Source: an uncultured Prevotella sp.
GTDB taxonomy: Bacteria > Bacteroidota > Bacteroidia > Bacteroidales > Bacteroidaceae
Direction: 5' to 3'
Length of the DNA stretch: 33,081 bases
NCBI GenBank assembly: GCA_900768785.1
Contig: CAAGEG010000064.1
Span: 1 to 33,081 of the forward strand
Shown: positions 23,271 to 31,297 of the stretch, in pieces
Layout: the number at the start of each line of letters is the position of its first letter
Position numbering within the stretch: the first letter of the stretch is position 1
The notes under the pieces: generated by a model
Told to the model about the DNA's origin: nothing
The model's database searches: none
Seen by the model: only the letters and a program-made list of their open reading frames with translations
Translations under genes and position numbers: made by a program

Positions 23271-24109
23271 GCAAGTGTTATATGTCCGCGCCTCTCCCTT
23301 TCGTAGGACAGAAGCGTATGTTTGCCCGCGAGTTTACTAAGGTGCTGCAGCAGTTCCCCGACGACACCGTGTTTGTTGACCTGTTCGGCGGTTCAGGACT
23401 CCTCTCACATATCGCCAAACGCAAGAAGCCTAATGCCCGGGTGATTTATAATGATTTCGATAACTACCGACGTCGCCTTGAGAATATTCCTTACACCAAC
23501 CGTCTGATTGCCGACATACGCAATATAGTGGGGGACTCTGTACCTCGCCACAAGCCAATTATCGGGGAACTCCGCGAGCGAATCTTCAGCCGCATTGAGC
23601 AGGAAGAACGCGACCGTGGATATGTTGACTTTATAACCCTCTCCTCGTCGCTCATGTTCTCAATGAAATACAAACTGAGCATTCCCGGTATGCGTAAGGA
23701 AACGCTCTACAACAACATTCGCAAAGCCGACTATCCCGACTGCTCTGCCGACTATCTCAATGGCTTGGAAGTCGTATCTTGCGACTACAAGGAGGCGTTT
23801 GCTCAATTCAAGGACGTGCCTGGCGTGGTGTTCCTCGTTGACCCTCCTTATTTGTCCACCGATGTAGGAACTTACAATATGTACTGGAAGATGTCCGACT
23901 ACCTTGATGTGCTTAATGTGCTGCTCGGACATTCTTTCGTCTATTTCACTTCCAACAAGTCCTCCATTCTTGAACTCTGCGAGTGGCTCGGACGAAACCA
24001 ACATATAGGCAACCCTTTCAAGGATTGCACCAAAGTGGAGTTTAATGCCACTATGAACTACGCGGCGTCTTACACAGATATGATGCTGTTTAAGAAGTGT
24101 GCCATTTAA
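23267..24109 (+). CDS. Dam-type adenine-N6 DNA methyltransferase (D12 class)
   Basis: 280 residues. Motif X-like PFVGQKR at 11-17, motif I FVDLFGGSGLLSH at 36-48 (SAM binding), and motif IV DPPY at 192-195 (catalytic) are in the order of class alpha (D12) enzymes such as Dam. The target site cannot be read from the sequence. It overlaps the ThyA-like gene by 4 bp and is the last plus-strand gene before the terminator at 24137. Likely roles are protection from restriction or control of phage promoters. Confidence 0.93.
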   Translation: MSKCYMSAPLPFVGQKRMFAREFTKVLQQFPDDTVFVDLFGGSGLLSHIAKRKKPNARVIYNDFDNYRRRLENIPYTNRLIADIRNIVGDSVPRHKPIIGELRERIFSRIEQEERDRGYVDFITLSSSLMFSMKYKLSIPGMRKETLYNNIRKADYPDCSADYLNGLEVVSCDYKEAFAQFKDVPGVVFLVDPPYLSTDVGTYNMYWKMSDYLDVLNVLLGHSFVYFTSNKSSILELCEWLGRNQHIGNPFKDCTKVEFNATMNYAASYTDMMLFKKCAI

Positions 24110-24136
24110 GCCGTTTATTTGCCCCGTATTGACGCA

Positions 24137-24174
24137 AAAAGCCTCCGGCGGTAACTTGTCCGTCGGAGGCTTTT
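24137..24174. terminator. Bidirectional intrinsic terminator between convergent operons
   Basis: AAAAGCCTCCGGCGG (24137-24151) pairs with CCGTCGGAGGCTTTT (24160-24174), a 15-bp stem with one G-T pair and an 8-nt loop. A-tract on one side and T-tract on the other make it a terminator for both the plus-strand operon ending at 24109 and the minus-strand operon ending at 24193. Confidence 0.88.
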
Positions 24175-24192
24175 CATCGCGACACGGGCGAT

Positions 24193-24594
24193 TTATTCCG
24201 CCCCTCTAAAGTATCTAACTGCAAACTCCTCTATGCTTTCCACAAGTTCTTCGTGATTGTGATTGGTGTAGGTGGTAAGCAGTGCCATTCCGTTAAATGT
24301 TTCGCCGTTAAGCCCATCTACAGCTTCTGCAATTTTGTCTGTCAAGAAGAATGATTCTTCATCACTCCAGTCGGTAACCACATGCAGTCTTAATTTGCCG
24401 GTGCCTCGATAACTTTTGTCCGTAAACAATCTCCAGTCTATCTGCCCGAACTCTACAAATACAGCCGGGCGTTCCCATGCCTGCTCGTCCTCTATGAACT
24501 CTACATTATGGTTCCACAAGGCGATATGCTTTACGTCGGGAACCGACTCCCGAATTCTTGCTTCTATGGCGTTGTACAATTCTTTTCGTGTCAT
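24193..24594 (-). CDS. Probable tail terminator / tail completion protein, 133 aa
   Basis: Begins MTRKELYNAIEARIRESVPD; a compact alpha/beta protein with the pattern of small phage proteins that close the tail tube (WERPAVFVEFGQIDWRLF, later TGKLRLHVVTDW). It overlaps the gpG-like gene by 4 bp (ATGA) and is the last gene of the early operon before the terminator. Virion completion genes here, separate from the main tail operon, resemble the gene order of other Bacteroidales transposable phages. Assignment by context and fold impression. Confidence 0.65.
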   Translation of the reverse strand: MTRKELYNAIEARIRESVPDVKHIALWNHNVEFIEDEQAWERPAVFVEFGQIDWRLFTDKSYRGTGKLRLHVVTDWSDEESFFLTDKIAEAVDGLNGETFNGMALLTTYTNHNHEELVESIEEFAVRYFRGAE

Positions 24595-25142
24595 TTTATT
24601 TCAAAATCTGTTTTGAAGTATTCTGTTATATTCTCTTCTATTATCTCCCTCACTGCTTGTTCCACTTCGGGAGATGTGCCGAGAAAACGGCGTCGGGGTA
24701 TCTTTATCGTGTTGCCTTCTTTCATCAGTGCCATGCACTTCCAAAACTCTGCTTCCGCTCCGAGCTGAACGGTTCGCTTGTCTTTTCTCAGCTCGCCGTT
24801 CTTCTTCCGCCCGAAGGACCCGGTCGCTTCGTAATACTTGTGCCAAAAGTACCGCTTCATCTTCTTCGTCACCTTTATCTCGCCGCCCTCATTGTGTATC
24901 GCTGCGTAGGGCAAGTCGGTGTAGAATACAATGCTTGTGTCTGTTACCCGGCTTCTGATGCTGCGACGAAGTTCTCCGCTGTCAATAAGGATGCTGCCAC
25001 CCGGGCGCGTGGGGCTTTTCCTGCGTTTCCACGCTTCCGAGAAAAAGCCCTGGCGCTCAAAATTGCGGTCAAACTCATCGCTCATCTCCACCTGGATGTC
25101 CTTCAGTATCCGCTTTATTACCGTCTGTACTTCCTTGTTCAT
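24591..25142 (-). CDS. Phage virion morphogenesis protein (Mu gpG-like), 183 aa
   Basis: I take ATG 25142 (MNKEVQTVIKRILKDIQVEM) because the longer frame runs back through the preceding gene. Features of the gpG family: an N-terminal helix, LIDSGELRRSIRSRV in the first third, YAAIHNEGGEI(K) and the C-terminal RRRFLGTSPEVEQAV. In Mu gpG is needed for head-tail joining. It overlaps the upstream small gene in another frame by 68 bp. Confidence 0.85.
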   Translation of the reverse strand: MNKEVQTVIKRILKDIQVEMSDEFDRNFERQGFFSEAWKRRKSPTRPGGSILIDSGELRRSIRSRVTDTSIVFYTDLPYAAIHNEGGEIKVTKKMKRYFWHKYYEATGSFGRKKNGELRKDKRTVQLGAEAEFWKCMALMKEGNTIKIPRRRFLGTSPEVEQAVREIIEENITEYFKTDFEIK

Positions 25143-25374
25143 AATCGTCAAACTTAAATAGCAACATCTGGCACGTGTCGGCAGCAGGCTCAATGTCAAG
25201 TCGTGCACTGGCATTGAGTATGTTGTAGAAGGTACGCTCGCTTATAGCATACACAGGATATATGTATCTGCGCCATATCTCGCGGTTGCTTACCCCGCTC
25301 CTGGCATGCTCGTCATATATCCTGTTAACCTCTTCCACTCGCTTCCGATAACTTTGTCCGCGCCGTTTACTCAT
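25075..25374 (-). CDS. Small helix-turn-helix-like protein, 99 aa, unknown
   Basis: Begins MSKRRGQSYRKRVEEVNRIY and contains a likely HTH at residues about 22-55 (SGVSNREIWRRYIYPVYAIS) followed by ERTFYNIL. The C-terminus is an Asp/Gly-rich tail read over the beginning of the gpG-like gene. A frame of this kind at this place recurs, to my knowledge, in Bacteroidales phages; function unknown. Confidence 0.65.
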   Translation of the reverse strand: MSKRRGQSYRKRVEEVNRIYDEHARSGVSNREIWRRYIYPVYAISERTFYNILNASARLDIEPAADTCQMLLFKFDDYEQGSTDGNKADTEGHPGGDER

Positions 25375-25390
25375 ACTGTTTCAGTTCGCT

Positions 25391-25564
25391 CTATGGGTTG
25401 TATGGTCTTATGTCCATTTCCACTACCGCACTCACAGTTACCCTGCCACTGCCGTTGCATTGGGGACAATTCGTGGTGCGTCCCAGTTCGTCCACAATCT
25501 TGCCCGCACCGCGGCATCGGCGGCACAGGGCAATCTTTGGAGTCTTTGTTACGACTTGCTTCAT
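25391..25564 (-). CDS. DnaJ-type zinc-finger protein, 57 aa
   Basis: ATG at 25564 begins MKQVVTKTPKIALCRRCRGA. Two CxxCxGxG motifs, CRRCRGAG and CPQCNGSG, separated by about 16 residues make a complete DnaJ-like zinc-binding module, with a short C-terminal strand ending RPYNP. It overlaps the Gam stop by 4 bp (ATGA) and runs in another frame than the longer open frame 25371-25592, which is a shadow. Possibly a small nucleic-acid or protein adaptor. Confidence 0.75.
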   Translation of the reverse strand: MKQVVTKTPKIALCRRCRGAGKIVDELGRTTNCPQCNGSGRVTVSAVVEMDIRPYNP

Positions 25565-26079
25565 ACGCCATCCTCCTTCTTGGGTTCAACATAGAAGGTC
25601 TCGTCCTGCGCTACCATAATACCGCACTTCGCCATCAGCGGCGGCATCTCCTCGGTGTCTCGATCCGCAAGCATCTTGTCCTTGGCGATTTCCTCGCTCT
25701 GGCGAACGTAACCGGGAAGGAACTCCTTCACAAGTTGAAGGGCACTTGCCCAAGTGAAGCCTTTTAGGGTCTTGAGTTTAGGCGTGCCGGTGCGGAAACC
25801 TATCACGCCATGTGCCATTTCAAGGCTCTTTTTCTTTGTGAACAACTCTGCCTGATTCTCGGTGGCGTATGCTTGGAGAGTGTCAAAGGCTTTTTCCTTT
25901 TCACCCTCAAGTTCTGCCAGTCGTGAGGCGTACTTCTCTCGGATCTTCGCACATTGAAGTTCGATGTCTGCTGTGATTTTCGCACTCTGTGCGTCTGCCT
26001 TTGCATAGATTGCAAATGCTTCGTCGGCGGCTTCTCTGCTAACGCCGGTGATGATTACTTTCTTTTCTCGTTTTGCCAT
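25561..26079 (-). CDS. gam: Host-nuclease inhibitor Gam (Mu Gam-like)
   Basis: Start at ATG 26079 (MAKREKKVIITGVSREAADE). 172 residues, close to Mu Gam. A long N-terminal coiled coil (residues about 15-80) is followed by the family region GVIGFRTGTPKLKTLKGFTW at about 93-112, which is characteristic of Mu Gam. Gam is a Ku-like dimer that binds DNA ends and shields them from RecBCD-type nucleases during transposition. It lies in the early operon between a 57-residue acidic gene and the zinc-finger gene. Confidence 0.92.
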   Translation of the reverse strand: MAKREKKVIITGVSREAADEAFAIYAKADAQSAKITADIELQCAKIREKYASRLAELEGEKEKAFDTLQAYATENQAELFTKKKSLEMAHGVIGFRTGTPKLKTLKGFTWASALQLVKEFLPGYVRQSEEIAKDKMLADRDTEEMPPLMAKCGIMVAQDETFYVEPKKEDGV

Positions 26080-26092
26080 TTTTGTAAATTTT

Positions 26093-26266
26093 TTATGGGT
26101 GAATATATTCGATATCGTCTTCTCCTTGATAGGATAGTTTCTGATGCTCGGCTTCAAGTTCAAACACGAGTTCCTCTATATATTGGCTGTACTCGTCATC
26201 ACTCAAGCCCTCTGTAAGCTCATGAATCTTGTTCATGATTTCTTTGCTGAATGTCTTTGATGTCAT
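26093..26266 (-). CDS. Small acidic protein, 57 aa, unknown
   Basis: ATG at 26266 begins MTSKTFSKEIMNKIHELTEG and the frame ends in TAA 13 bp before gam. The product is strongly acidic and helical (LSDDEYSQYIEELVFELEAE) and ends IEYIHP. The start overlaps the stop of the gp16-like gene by 4 bp, which supports real translation. No family recognised; the acidic charge could suit DNA mimicry or protein binding. Confidence 0.7.
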   Translation of the reverse strand: MTSKTFSKEIMNKIHELTEGLSDDEYSQYIEELVFELEAEHQKLSYQGEDDIEYIHP

Positions 26267-26766
26267 GCTTCTCCTTGTGCACTTAATAGGTTTATCAATA
26301 CATATTCCGTAGTATGAACCGCTGACGGCTTCGCTCCTGTGCTGGCGTTGGGTTTCAGGCCTCCCTTCCGTTTTATGCTTCGAAGCTTCACTGATAGTGC
26401 CTCCAGTTCTTCAGCAGTAAGTTTGGCAAAGTCCATCCCGGCTATCCTCGGGTGTCGGCAGAAGTTGTTTATCCTCGCCCAGTCGGCGGTGTCAATCCCA
26501 AGTTCTTGCATCAGTTTCAGGCAGACACTTCGGCGACGTTTGAGTTCTTCACGATTCCGCTTCCGGGCTTCTTCCTCTCCGGTCATCTGTTCAAGCCCTC
26601 TGCAACAGGCTTCATATTCGTCCGAGGTCATCTCGCGAAGGCTCTCTGTGCGACCCCATGTGTAATTGCTCACAATGTTGCGCTTAAGTTCTTCGCGGTC
26701 GCCTCCGTATGGCAGCTTGTTGAACAGGGCATAAAATCGTGCAAAGTTTGTTACCTCCTGTGCCAT
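26263..26766 (-). CDS. Mu gp16/GemA-like regulator, 167 aa
   Basis: ATG 26766 (MAQEVTNFARFYALFNKLPY) is preferred to ATG 26793. The pattern FYALFNKLPYGGDREELKRN, a segment on WGRTESLREMTSDEYE, and the C-terminal region with CLKLMQELGIDTADWARIN, NNFCRHPRI(AG) and LTAEELEALSVKLRSI is typical of the gp16-like family (DUF1018), GemA in Mu, thought to alter host replication or gyrase activity. The N-terminal location of RNIVSNYTWGRT is the usual one. Confidence 0.82.
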   Translation of the reverse strand: MAQEVTNFARFYALFNKLPYGGDREELKRNIVSNYTWGRTESLREMTSDEYEACCRGLEQMTGEEEARKRNREELKRRRSVCLKLMQELGIDTADWARINNFCRHPRIAGMDFAKLTAEELEALSVKLRSIKRKGGLKPNASTGAKPSAVHTTEYVLINLLSAQGEA

Positions 26767-26770
26767 ATCT

Positions 26771-27079
26771 CTATAGTTTACATTCCATTTCAAACAATAC
26801 TTTTATGCCGCACGAACTGGCCACGTCAAGTTCAAGTTTAGCACCCTTGCTCAGTTCCCAGCCTTGGAGCATATAGATGTAATCACACTCTAAGAGCATC
26901 GCTATGTCGGCTCTCATGTGCTCCCTCCAATGCGCGTCTGCCGGCACTCCGTTATCAAAGGGATTGACCGGCTCAAAGCCTCGCAGACTCAAGAACTCGG
27001 CTGCGTGATTAAACACGCTTTCGCGTTCATTTATGTCGTGTCCGGCTATCGCTCCACTGATATACACTTTCTTTTTCAT
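26771..27079 (-). CDS. DUF4406 protein, nucleoside deoxyribosyltransferase-like fold
   Basis: 102 residues beginning MKKKVYISGAIAGHDINERE. The N-terminal YISGAIxG, the helix with FNHAAEFLSLRGFEPVNPFD and DIAMLLECDYIYMLQGWELS are the family signatures. The fold is shared with nucleoside 2-deoxyribosyltransferases and acts on nucleotides, though the phage members are uncharacterised. It may contribute to nucleotide supply together with the ThyA-like enzyme. It overlaps the previous gene by 4 bp. Confidence 0.85.
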   Translation of the reverse strand: MKKKVYISGAIAGHDINERESVFNHAAEFLSLRGFEPVNPFDNGVPADAHWREHMRADIAMLLECDYIYMLQGWELSKGAKLELDVASSCGIKVLFEMECKL

Positions 27080-27342
27080 ATAGCCTCCTTAGTCCACTGG
27101 TACTTCTTCCAGTTCTCTCGCATTTCCTCAAGGGCTACTACAAGGTCAGTGCCTAATTCTTCTTCGGTCAGCAAAGGCACCCCGTCATAACTCAAGTACA
27201 CATCGCCTTCATATTCCATCACTTGAAGTCGTCGTTTGCTCTCTGCCTCAAGTCGCTCAAGTCTTGCCTTGCTCCTTTCGGCTCCCACTCGCTCGCTGTA
27301 AGCATTGAGCCATTGTCTGATTGTCTTGAAAATCTTTTTCAT
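27076..27342 (-). CDS. Small charged protein, 88 aa, unknown
   Basis: Begins MKKIFKTIRQWLNAYSERVG and is mostly an Arg/Glu/Lys-rich helix, then a short strand region (EYEGDVYLSYDGVPLLTEEE) and an acidic helix ending EAI. It overlaps both neighbours by 4 bp and is thus tightly coupled in the early operon. I do not recognise a family. Confidence 0.72.
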   Translation of the reverse strand: MKKIFKTIRQWLNAYSERVGAERSKARLERLEAESKRRLQVMEYEGDVYLSYDGVPLLTEEELGTDLVVALEEMRENWKKYQWTKEAI

Positions 27343-27509
27343 TGTTCTGCTATTTTATGATTTCTAATAAGTCTTATTCTTGCAGGTATCACCTGCGTCA
27401 TATTGCACTCTCGGCAGCATTCTCCGTTTTCTTTCACCGGATAGGGATTATTGCCCCATCCCTCATATTCTTTGCCGCAGATGCAGCATATTTTTCGCCG
27501 TTTTTCCAT
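27339..27509 (-). CDS. Zinc-ribbon-like small protein, 56 aa
   Basis: ATG 27509 begins MEKRRKICCICGKEYEGWGN. Two Cys clusters, CCxC and CCxxC (ECCREC), about 20 residues apart suggest a zinc ribbon. The C-terminal part is basic (PARIRLIRNHK). It overlaps the next gene by 4 bp (ATGA) and starts 2 bp after the ATPase gene ends. Similar tiny zinc proteins are common in phage early operons; function unknown. Confidence 0.75.
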   Translation of the reverse strand: MEKRRKICCICGKEYEGWGNNPYPVKENGECCRECNMTQVIPARIRLIRNHKIAEQ

Positions 27510-27510
27510 G

Positions 27511-28134
27511 TTATATGTTATTGCTTGTTTGTATTATTCCGTCCTCCCACACCACGTAGTAACTGCCGGCTTCGCCTATCGCTCTTCCTTGGCAATATGC
27601 CTTGTAGCCCATTACACGCACCTTCATATCGCACAGGTATCGCAACCTCACCGCCGGCTTCCCCATTGGCTGTCCTTTGGCTTCCTGACTCACAAAGATG
27701 AAACACTTCCGAGGAAACATCTTCTTCAGCAGATTCTCGCACTGCTCGTAAGTCCAGTAGGAGAGTTGAAAAGAGTCTATTATCACAAATTTTGGGCTCT
27801 TTGGTTTACGAAGCCTTGCTACTAAGTCTTCAAACGTGTCGTCTGTTACTACTCTGAACTTCCCCTGAACATCGTTCATACCTAAGTAGTCCATTCGACG
27901 CTGAAAACTTTGGTTTACTCCTTCCTCATAGCTAAGGTACAGCACAAGCCCGTAGTTGCATAGTTCTTTGGCGAGTTGCATCACGAAACTGCTCTTGCCG
28001 CTCGCCGATGCTCCGCTGATGAACCACGAGGCGGTGTCTGCCGGGAACCCGAACGGCTCTGACCATCGCGGTCCCCATGGCAGCGTTACCCACTTCTTTG
28101 AGGCTATGTCTTTCGGACTATATGCTCGCTTCAT
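27511..28134 (-). CDS. RecA/DnaB-type P-loop ATPase, 207 aa
   Basis: Walker A at about residues 41-48 (GASASGKSS), a LVLYLSYEEG strand that is typical of the RecA/RadA/KaiC superfamily, Walker B FVIIDSFQ near residues 115-122, and a downstream sensor-like IFVSQEAKG. It lacks a lid or any additional domain. The likely role is assisting phage replication or transposition, e.g. as a loader or recombination protein. It sits between the ATPase B gene cluster and the zinc-ribbon gene. Exact family uncertain. Confidence 0.82.
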   Translation of the reverse strand: MKRAYSPKDIASKKWVTLPWGPRWSEPFGFPADTASWFISGASASGKSSFVMQLAKELCNYGLVLYLSYEEGVNQSFQRRMDYLGMNDVQGKFRVVTDDTFEDLVARLRKPKSPKFVIIDSFQLSYWTYEQCENLLKKMFPRKCFIFVSQEAKGQPMGKPAVRLRYLCDMKVRVMGYKAYCQGRAIGEAGSYYVVWEDGIIQTSNNI

Positions 28135-28135
28135 C

Positions 28136-28378
28136 TTACTTACCCTTTCTCAGCTCGTCAATCAGAAGGTCGGCAAATCTTACTGCTCCCTTTGCGACAT
28201 CCTCATATTTGGCACTTTGTCCCAACTTGAGAACTTCCACGCACTGCTCATAAATCACGGGCATCATCTCCTTGGCTATTTCATAGCGACGCTGTTCCCA
28301 GTCTATCTCGCTGTTTCTTTGGCGGCGGTTCATCTCTATCACCGCCTCCATATACTGCATCTCTATCTTTGTTATCAT
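28136..28378 (-). CDS. Small helical protein, 80 aa, unknown
   Basis: Begins MITKIEMQYMEAVIEMNRRQ and is all-helical and charged, ending DELRKGK. It overlaps the MuB-like gene by 4 bp (ATGA) and precedes the ATPase by 1 bp. No family recognised. Confidence 0.72.
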   Translation of the reverse strand: MITKIEMQYMEAVIEMNRRQRNSEIDWEQRRYEIAKEMMPVIYEQCVEVLKLGQSAKYEDVAKGAVRFADLLIDELRKGK

Positions 28379-29253
28379 TGTGCTTCCAGTTTCAGTTTCT
28401 CTATTTCGGTATATACTCTCCTCAATCCGCCCTTTGTCTTGCGAACTATTGCCGCTATGTCGGCTCCTGCCGGGGCGTTCACTTTCGCTACTATTCGTGC
28501 CTGGCTCTGCAAGAACTGCTCCCGCTCTTTGCCGTCATCTGGCGTTACCTTGCTGTAGCGGTCTCCATAGCGACTCAGCATCTCGGTATAGCCCACCTTC
28601 TTGCACTCTATCGAACGGTTTATCTTTTCCTTCAAGCCGTCGGCTCCCATCATATACCACGCACAGCACCGCTCTGTTGCGTTCCATAAGGCTTTGAGTT
28701 CAAGAAAGGCTTCATACTGAAGGTCGCCTGCCTCGTCAAGGATTATTATGGGATTCTCTATGCTGCGCAGATAATACACCAGGTCTTCATATACATCGGC
28801 ATATCTGCCTTTGGAATCTACTCCAAATTCCCCGGCTATCTTCCGCACAAGTTTCAGTTTGGTCTTCACCTGCGAGCAGTCGATATAAACGGCGTTCCTG
28901 TGGCTCTGTACATAGTGCTTGGCTGTAAAGGTCTTGCCGATGTTAGGAACGTCGCAGAGTATCGCACTTACACCTCGCTGTTGGCAGAACTCCAACTGTG
29001 CGGTGATATACTCAAAGGTCGGCGTCTTGGCTGCCTTCCACTCTATCTCTCCGCGAAGGCTTACCCCAAGTCTGCGGGCTACGCTTATCCAATTGGCATC
29101 GCTCAATGCCCGGTCGGTCTGTCCGTTCTTGATGGCACTATACACCGAGGTGCTGATGCCAAGGCTGGCGGCGTGCTTCGCATCACTCGGATAGTTCGCA
29201 CGATTCGCTGCTATCGCCGCCAAAATCTTCTGTTTTTGTACTTCATTAATCAT
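28375..29253 (-). CDS. Transposition target-selection ATPase (MuB-like)
   Basis: 292 residues, similar in size to MuB (312). An N-terminal HTH (residues about 22-65, HAASLGISTSVYSAIKNGQT) for DNA binding precedes an AAA+ ATPase with P-loop DVPNIGKT at 101-108, Walker B IIILDEA at 169-175, and a C-terminal helical part (AAIVRKTKGGLRRVYTEIEK) like MuB. The P-loop lacks the first and third Gly of GxxGxGKT; Lys107 and Thr108 are kept. MuB binds DNA, brings target to MuA and gives target immunity. It is followed by a gene overlap of 4 bp. Confidence 0.87.
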   Translation of the reverse strand: MINEVQKQKILAAIAANRANYPSDAKHAASLGISTSVYSAIKNGQTDRALSDANWISVARRLGVSLRGEIEWKAAKTPTFEYITAQLEFCQQRGVSAILCDVPNIGKTFTAKHYVQSHRNAVYIDCSQVKTKLKLVRKIAGEFGVDSKGRYADVYEDLVYYLRSIENPIIILDEAGDLQYEAFLELKALWNATERCCAWYMMGADGLKEKINRSIECKKVGYTEMLSRYGDRYSKVTPDDGKEREQFLQSQARIVAKVNAPAGADIAAIVRKTKGGLRRVYTEIEKLKLEAQ

Positions 29254-29290
29254 AGTTCGAAGTCTGTTTTAATGGTGTTATAATGTTATT

Positions 29291-31285
29291 CTATAGGTCT
29301 TCTAATGCTCTGTTCACCGGTTGCCATTCTTCCACCTCTGCTATCGGCTCAGGGGTCGGCAACGGTGCCAGCTCTATCGGCTCTGCCGGCTCTTCTTCTC
29401 GTGGCTGCACTTTCAGCACTCCAACTCGCCCGATGGCGTGGTCGCGGACATACTTGCCGAACTTGGCTATCTTTTTCTGCTGCTCAATGTATTTCACCAC
29501 GTCATCATCGGTCTGCTCTGCCATTACGCGGTTGTAGGTATCTACCTTCTCTACGTGGTCAAGGTAGCGGTCGCCTTGGAAGATATACACGTCTGTCGGC
29601 TTCCCCTCCTCGTCGGGCAGATAGTAGGCTGTCACGTTGTAGTTATTGGGCTGCAGGTGTTCAAGTACACTCGTGTCGCTCAGCCACCAGTCTTCGTAGG
29701 CTACTCGCACGGTCGAGTTCCTCCTTATTGAGGTCTCAACCCTCTCACCGATATACCGGCTCAGCATCACCTTATCGTATGGCTTCAGTGTCGGGTTGAT
29801 GTTCGCCTCAAGCACTTGCCACCTCGTCATGCCCGGATACTTCTTCTGATTCGGGTGAAGGCTGTGGTTCCACTCGTCATTGTCGCGGCGGTCTTCTGCC
29901 ACAAGCTGCTCCCATGTGAAGTATTCCTGGTCTTCATATAGCTCGTTGGTCTCATCACTCACCTTGGTGTACTCCATACGCCACTTGCCTTTGCCGTAGA
30001 AACGGCCTATGCCTGTGTGGTTCTTGTGTATGATGCTCCTCTTCTTGGCTCCGTTGAGTGGCTCGGCATATTTCTCTTGCGAGTTCTGCGCTGCGCAGAA
30101 GTGCACGAATGGAAAGGCTACCCCGGCTTGCAGGAATCCGTCTTTGTATTGGCTCATAAGGTGGTTCTCTACCTCTATGCCGGCTGGCATTCCCCAGCCA
30201 TGCTTCTCTATCAGTCTGAACATGTCGCGGAAGCAGTCCACCACAAGCCCCTCGTCTTTCTTTCGGGCGTATGCCGCCCCAAGAACGCACTGGCTCACTA
30301 CATCGTAGGCGTAGTAGGCATGTACTCTCTGCTTTGTGTCTTTCAGTTTCCTCGTAAGATCCACGTCATCCATCGTGATTTGACTCAGCGAGAACTCTCC
30401 GCTGTGGCGGTGTACGTGAGGCATCTGCTCGTGCATGAAGGTAGTTCGGCTGCTAAGGGCATGCTCTATCAGCAACTTGTTATTCGGCTTGTTCAGCACG
30501 TTGTTGATGGTGCTTTCACTCAGGTTCTTGGGGTCGCCGTGCTTGTCTGTAAAGTCGTCGGGGTTGAATACCTCTCCGGTCTCCAAATCAAACACATCAT
30601 ACTCGCCGCATACAAAACTCAAATACATCTCATGCACGTTGCTGTTGAATGGCTTGTTCGGTTGCACCGCTATGCTCAGCACCAGTCGCTCGGTCTTGTA
30701 ATCCACCTTTCGCGCACTCTGATTGCCAAACTTGCCGCTTATCAGACAGCCATACCCCAGTTGACGGTATTCATTAACCTTCTTCCTGAAGCGCAATGTC
30801 GATGCCGGAAGTGTGTGCCCGAGCTCCCTTCTCAACGTCTCTATCGTCGTCGCCATCATCTCCCAATTGTATTTGCCGCCAAACAACCGCTGGCTGTCTC
30901 GCGCCCGCTCATACAACTTCAGGCATGTGTTCAGCACCGACGCATTGATGATATACTCGTGCTTCTTGTCCTCGCTGAGGTCTATCCCGGTTTTCGCCCG
31001 GTCATGGAAAAAGGCTACTGCCTTCTGGTCCATTTCGTAGTTCGACATTATCCATCCCGACAACCTCACCTCGGCCCCGCCAGGATACACTTCCTCAACT
31101 CGCTCTTTATATGCCTGGGGCAGGCTGTCAACGGCAACCAAAGCATATCCGCATGGACCGCCTCCGCGACGCACTACATCGATGCGTCCGCGGGCACTCA
31201 TAGCCTTATAGTTGGGTTCGGTCATTATACCGCCATCTACAAGTTCTCGTGCCGATATACATAGTCTGTTACCGTAATATTCCAT
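29291..31285 (-). CDS. Phage transposase (MuA-like, DDE family)
   Basis: 664 residues, like MuA (663). An N-terminal DNA-binding region precedes the catalytic rve-type core: first Asp in SQITMDDVDLTRKL (Asp306/307), the second position in PAGIEVENHLMSQY, and the Glu in NSQEKYAEPLNGAKK (Glu404 or Glu408). At the second position the expected Asp appears to be Glu (EVEN, residues 371-374). The C-terminal Pro/Glu-rich tail may bind the B ATPase. It cuts and joins phage ends during lysogeny and replication. It starts 12 bp after the Ner-like gene. Confidence 0.92.
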   Translation of the reverse strand: MEYYGNRLCISARELVDGGIMTEPNYKAMSARGRIDVVRRGGGPCGYALVAVDSLPQAYKERVEEVYPGGAEVRLSGWIMSNYEMDQKAVAFFHDRAKTGIDLSEDKKHEYIINASVLNTCLKLYERARDSQRLFGGKYNWEMMATTIETLRRELGHTLPASTLRFRKKVNEYRQLGYGCLISGKFGNQSARKVDYKTERLVLSIAVQPNKPFNSNVHEMYLSFVCGEYDVFDLETGEVFNPDDFTDKHGDPKNLSESTINNVLNKPNNKLLIEHALSSRTTFMHEQMPHVHRHSGEFSLSQITMDDVDLTRKLKDTKQRVHAYYAYDVVSQCVLGAAYARKKDEGLVVDCFRDMFRLIEKHGWGMPAGIEVENHLMSQYKDGFLQAGVAFPFVHFCAAQNSQEKYAEPLNGAKKRSIIHKNHTGIGRFYGKGKWRMEYTKVSDETNELYEDQEYFTWEQLVAEDRRDNDEWNHSLHPNQKKYPGMTRWQVLEANINPTLKPYDKVMLSRYIGERVETSIRRNSTVRVAYEDWWLSDTSVLEHLQPNNYNVTAYYLPDEEGKPTDVYIFQGDRYLDHVEKVDTYNRVMAEQTDDDVVKYIEQQKKIAKFGKYVRDHAIGRVGVLKVQPREEEPAEPIELAPLPTPEPIAEVEEWQPVNRALEDL

Positions 31286-31297
31286 AGCAGCCTCCCC

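Noticed and set aside
25371..25592. A 73-codon minus-strand frame over the zinc-finger gene
   Set aside because: The alternative frame (25391-25564) has two intact CxxCxGxG motifs and neat start/stop overlap; the longer frame is a shadow.
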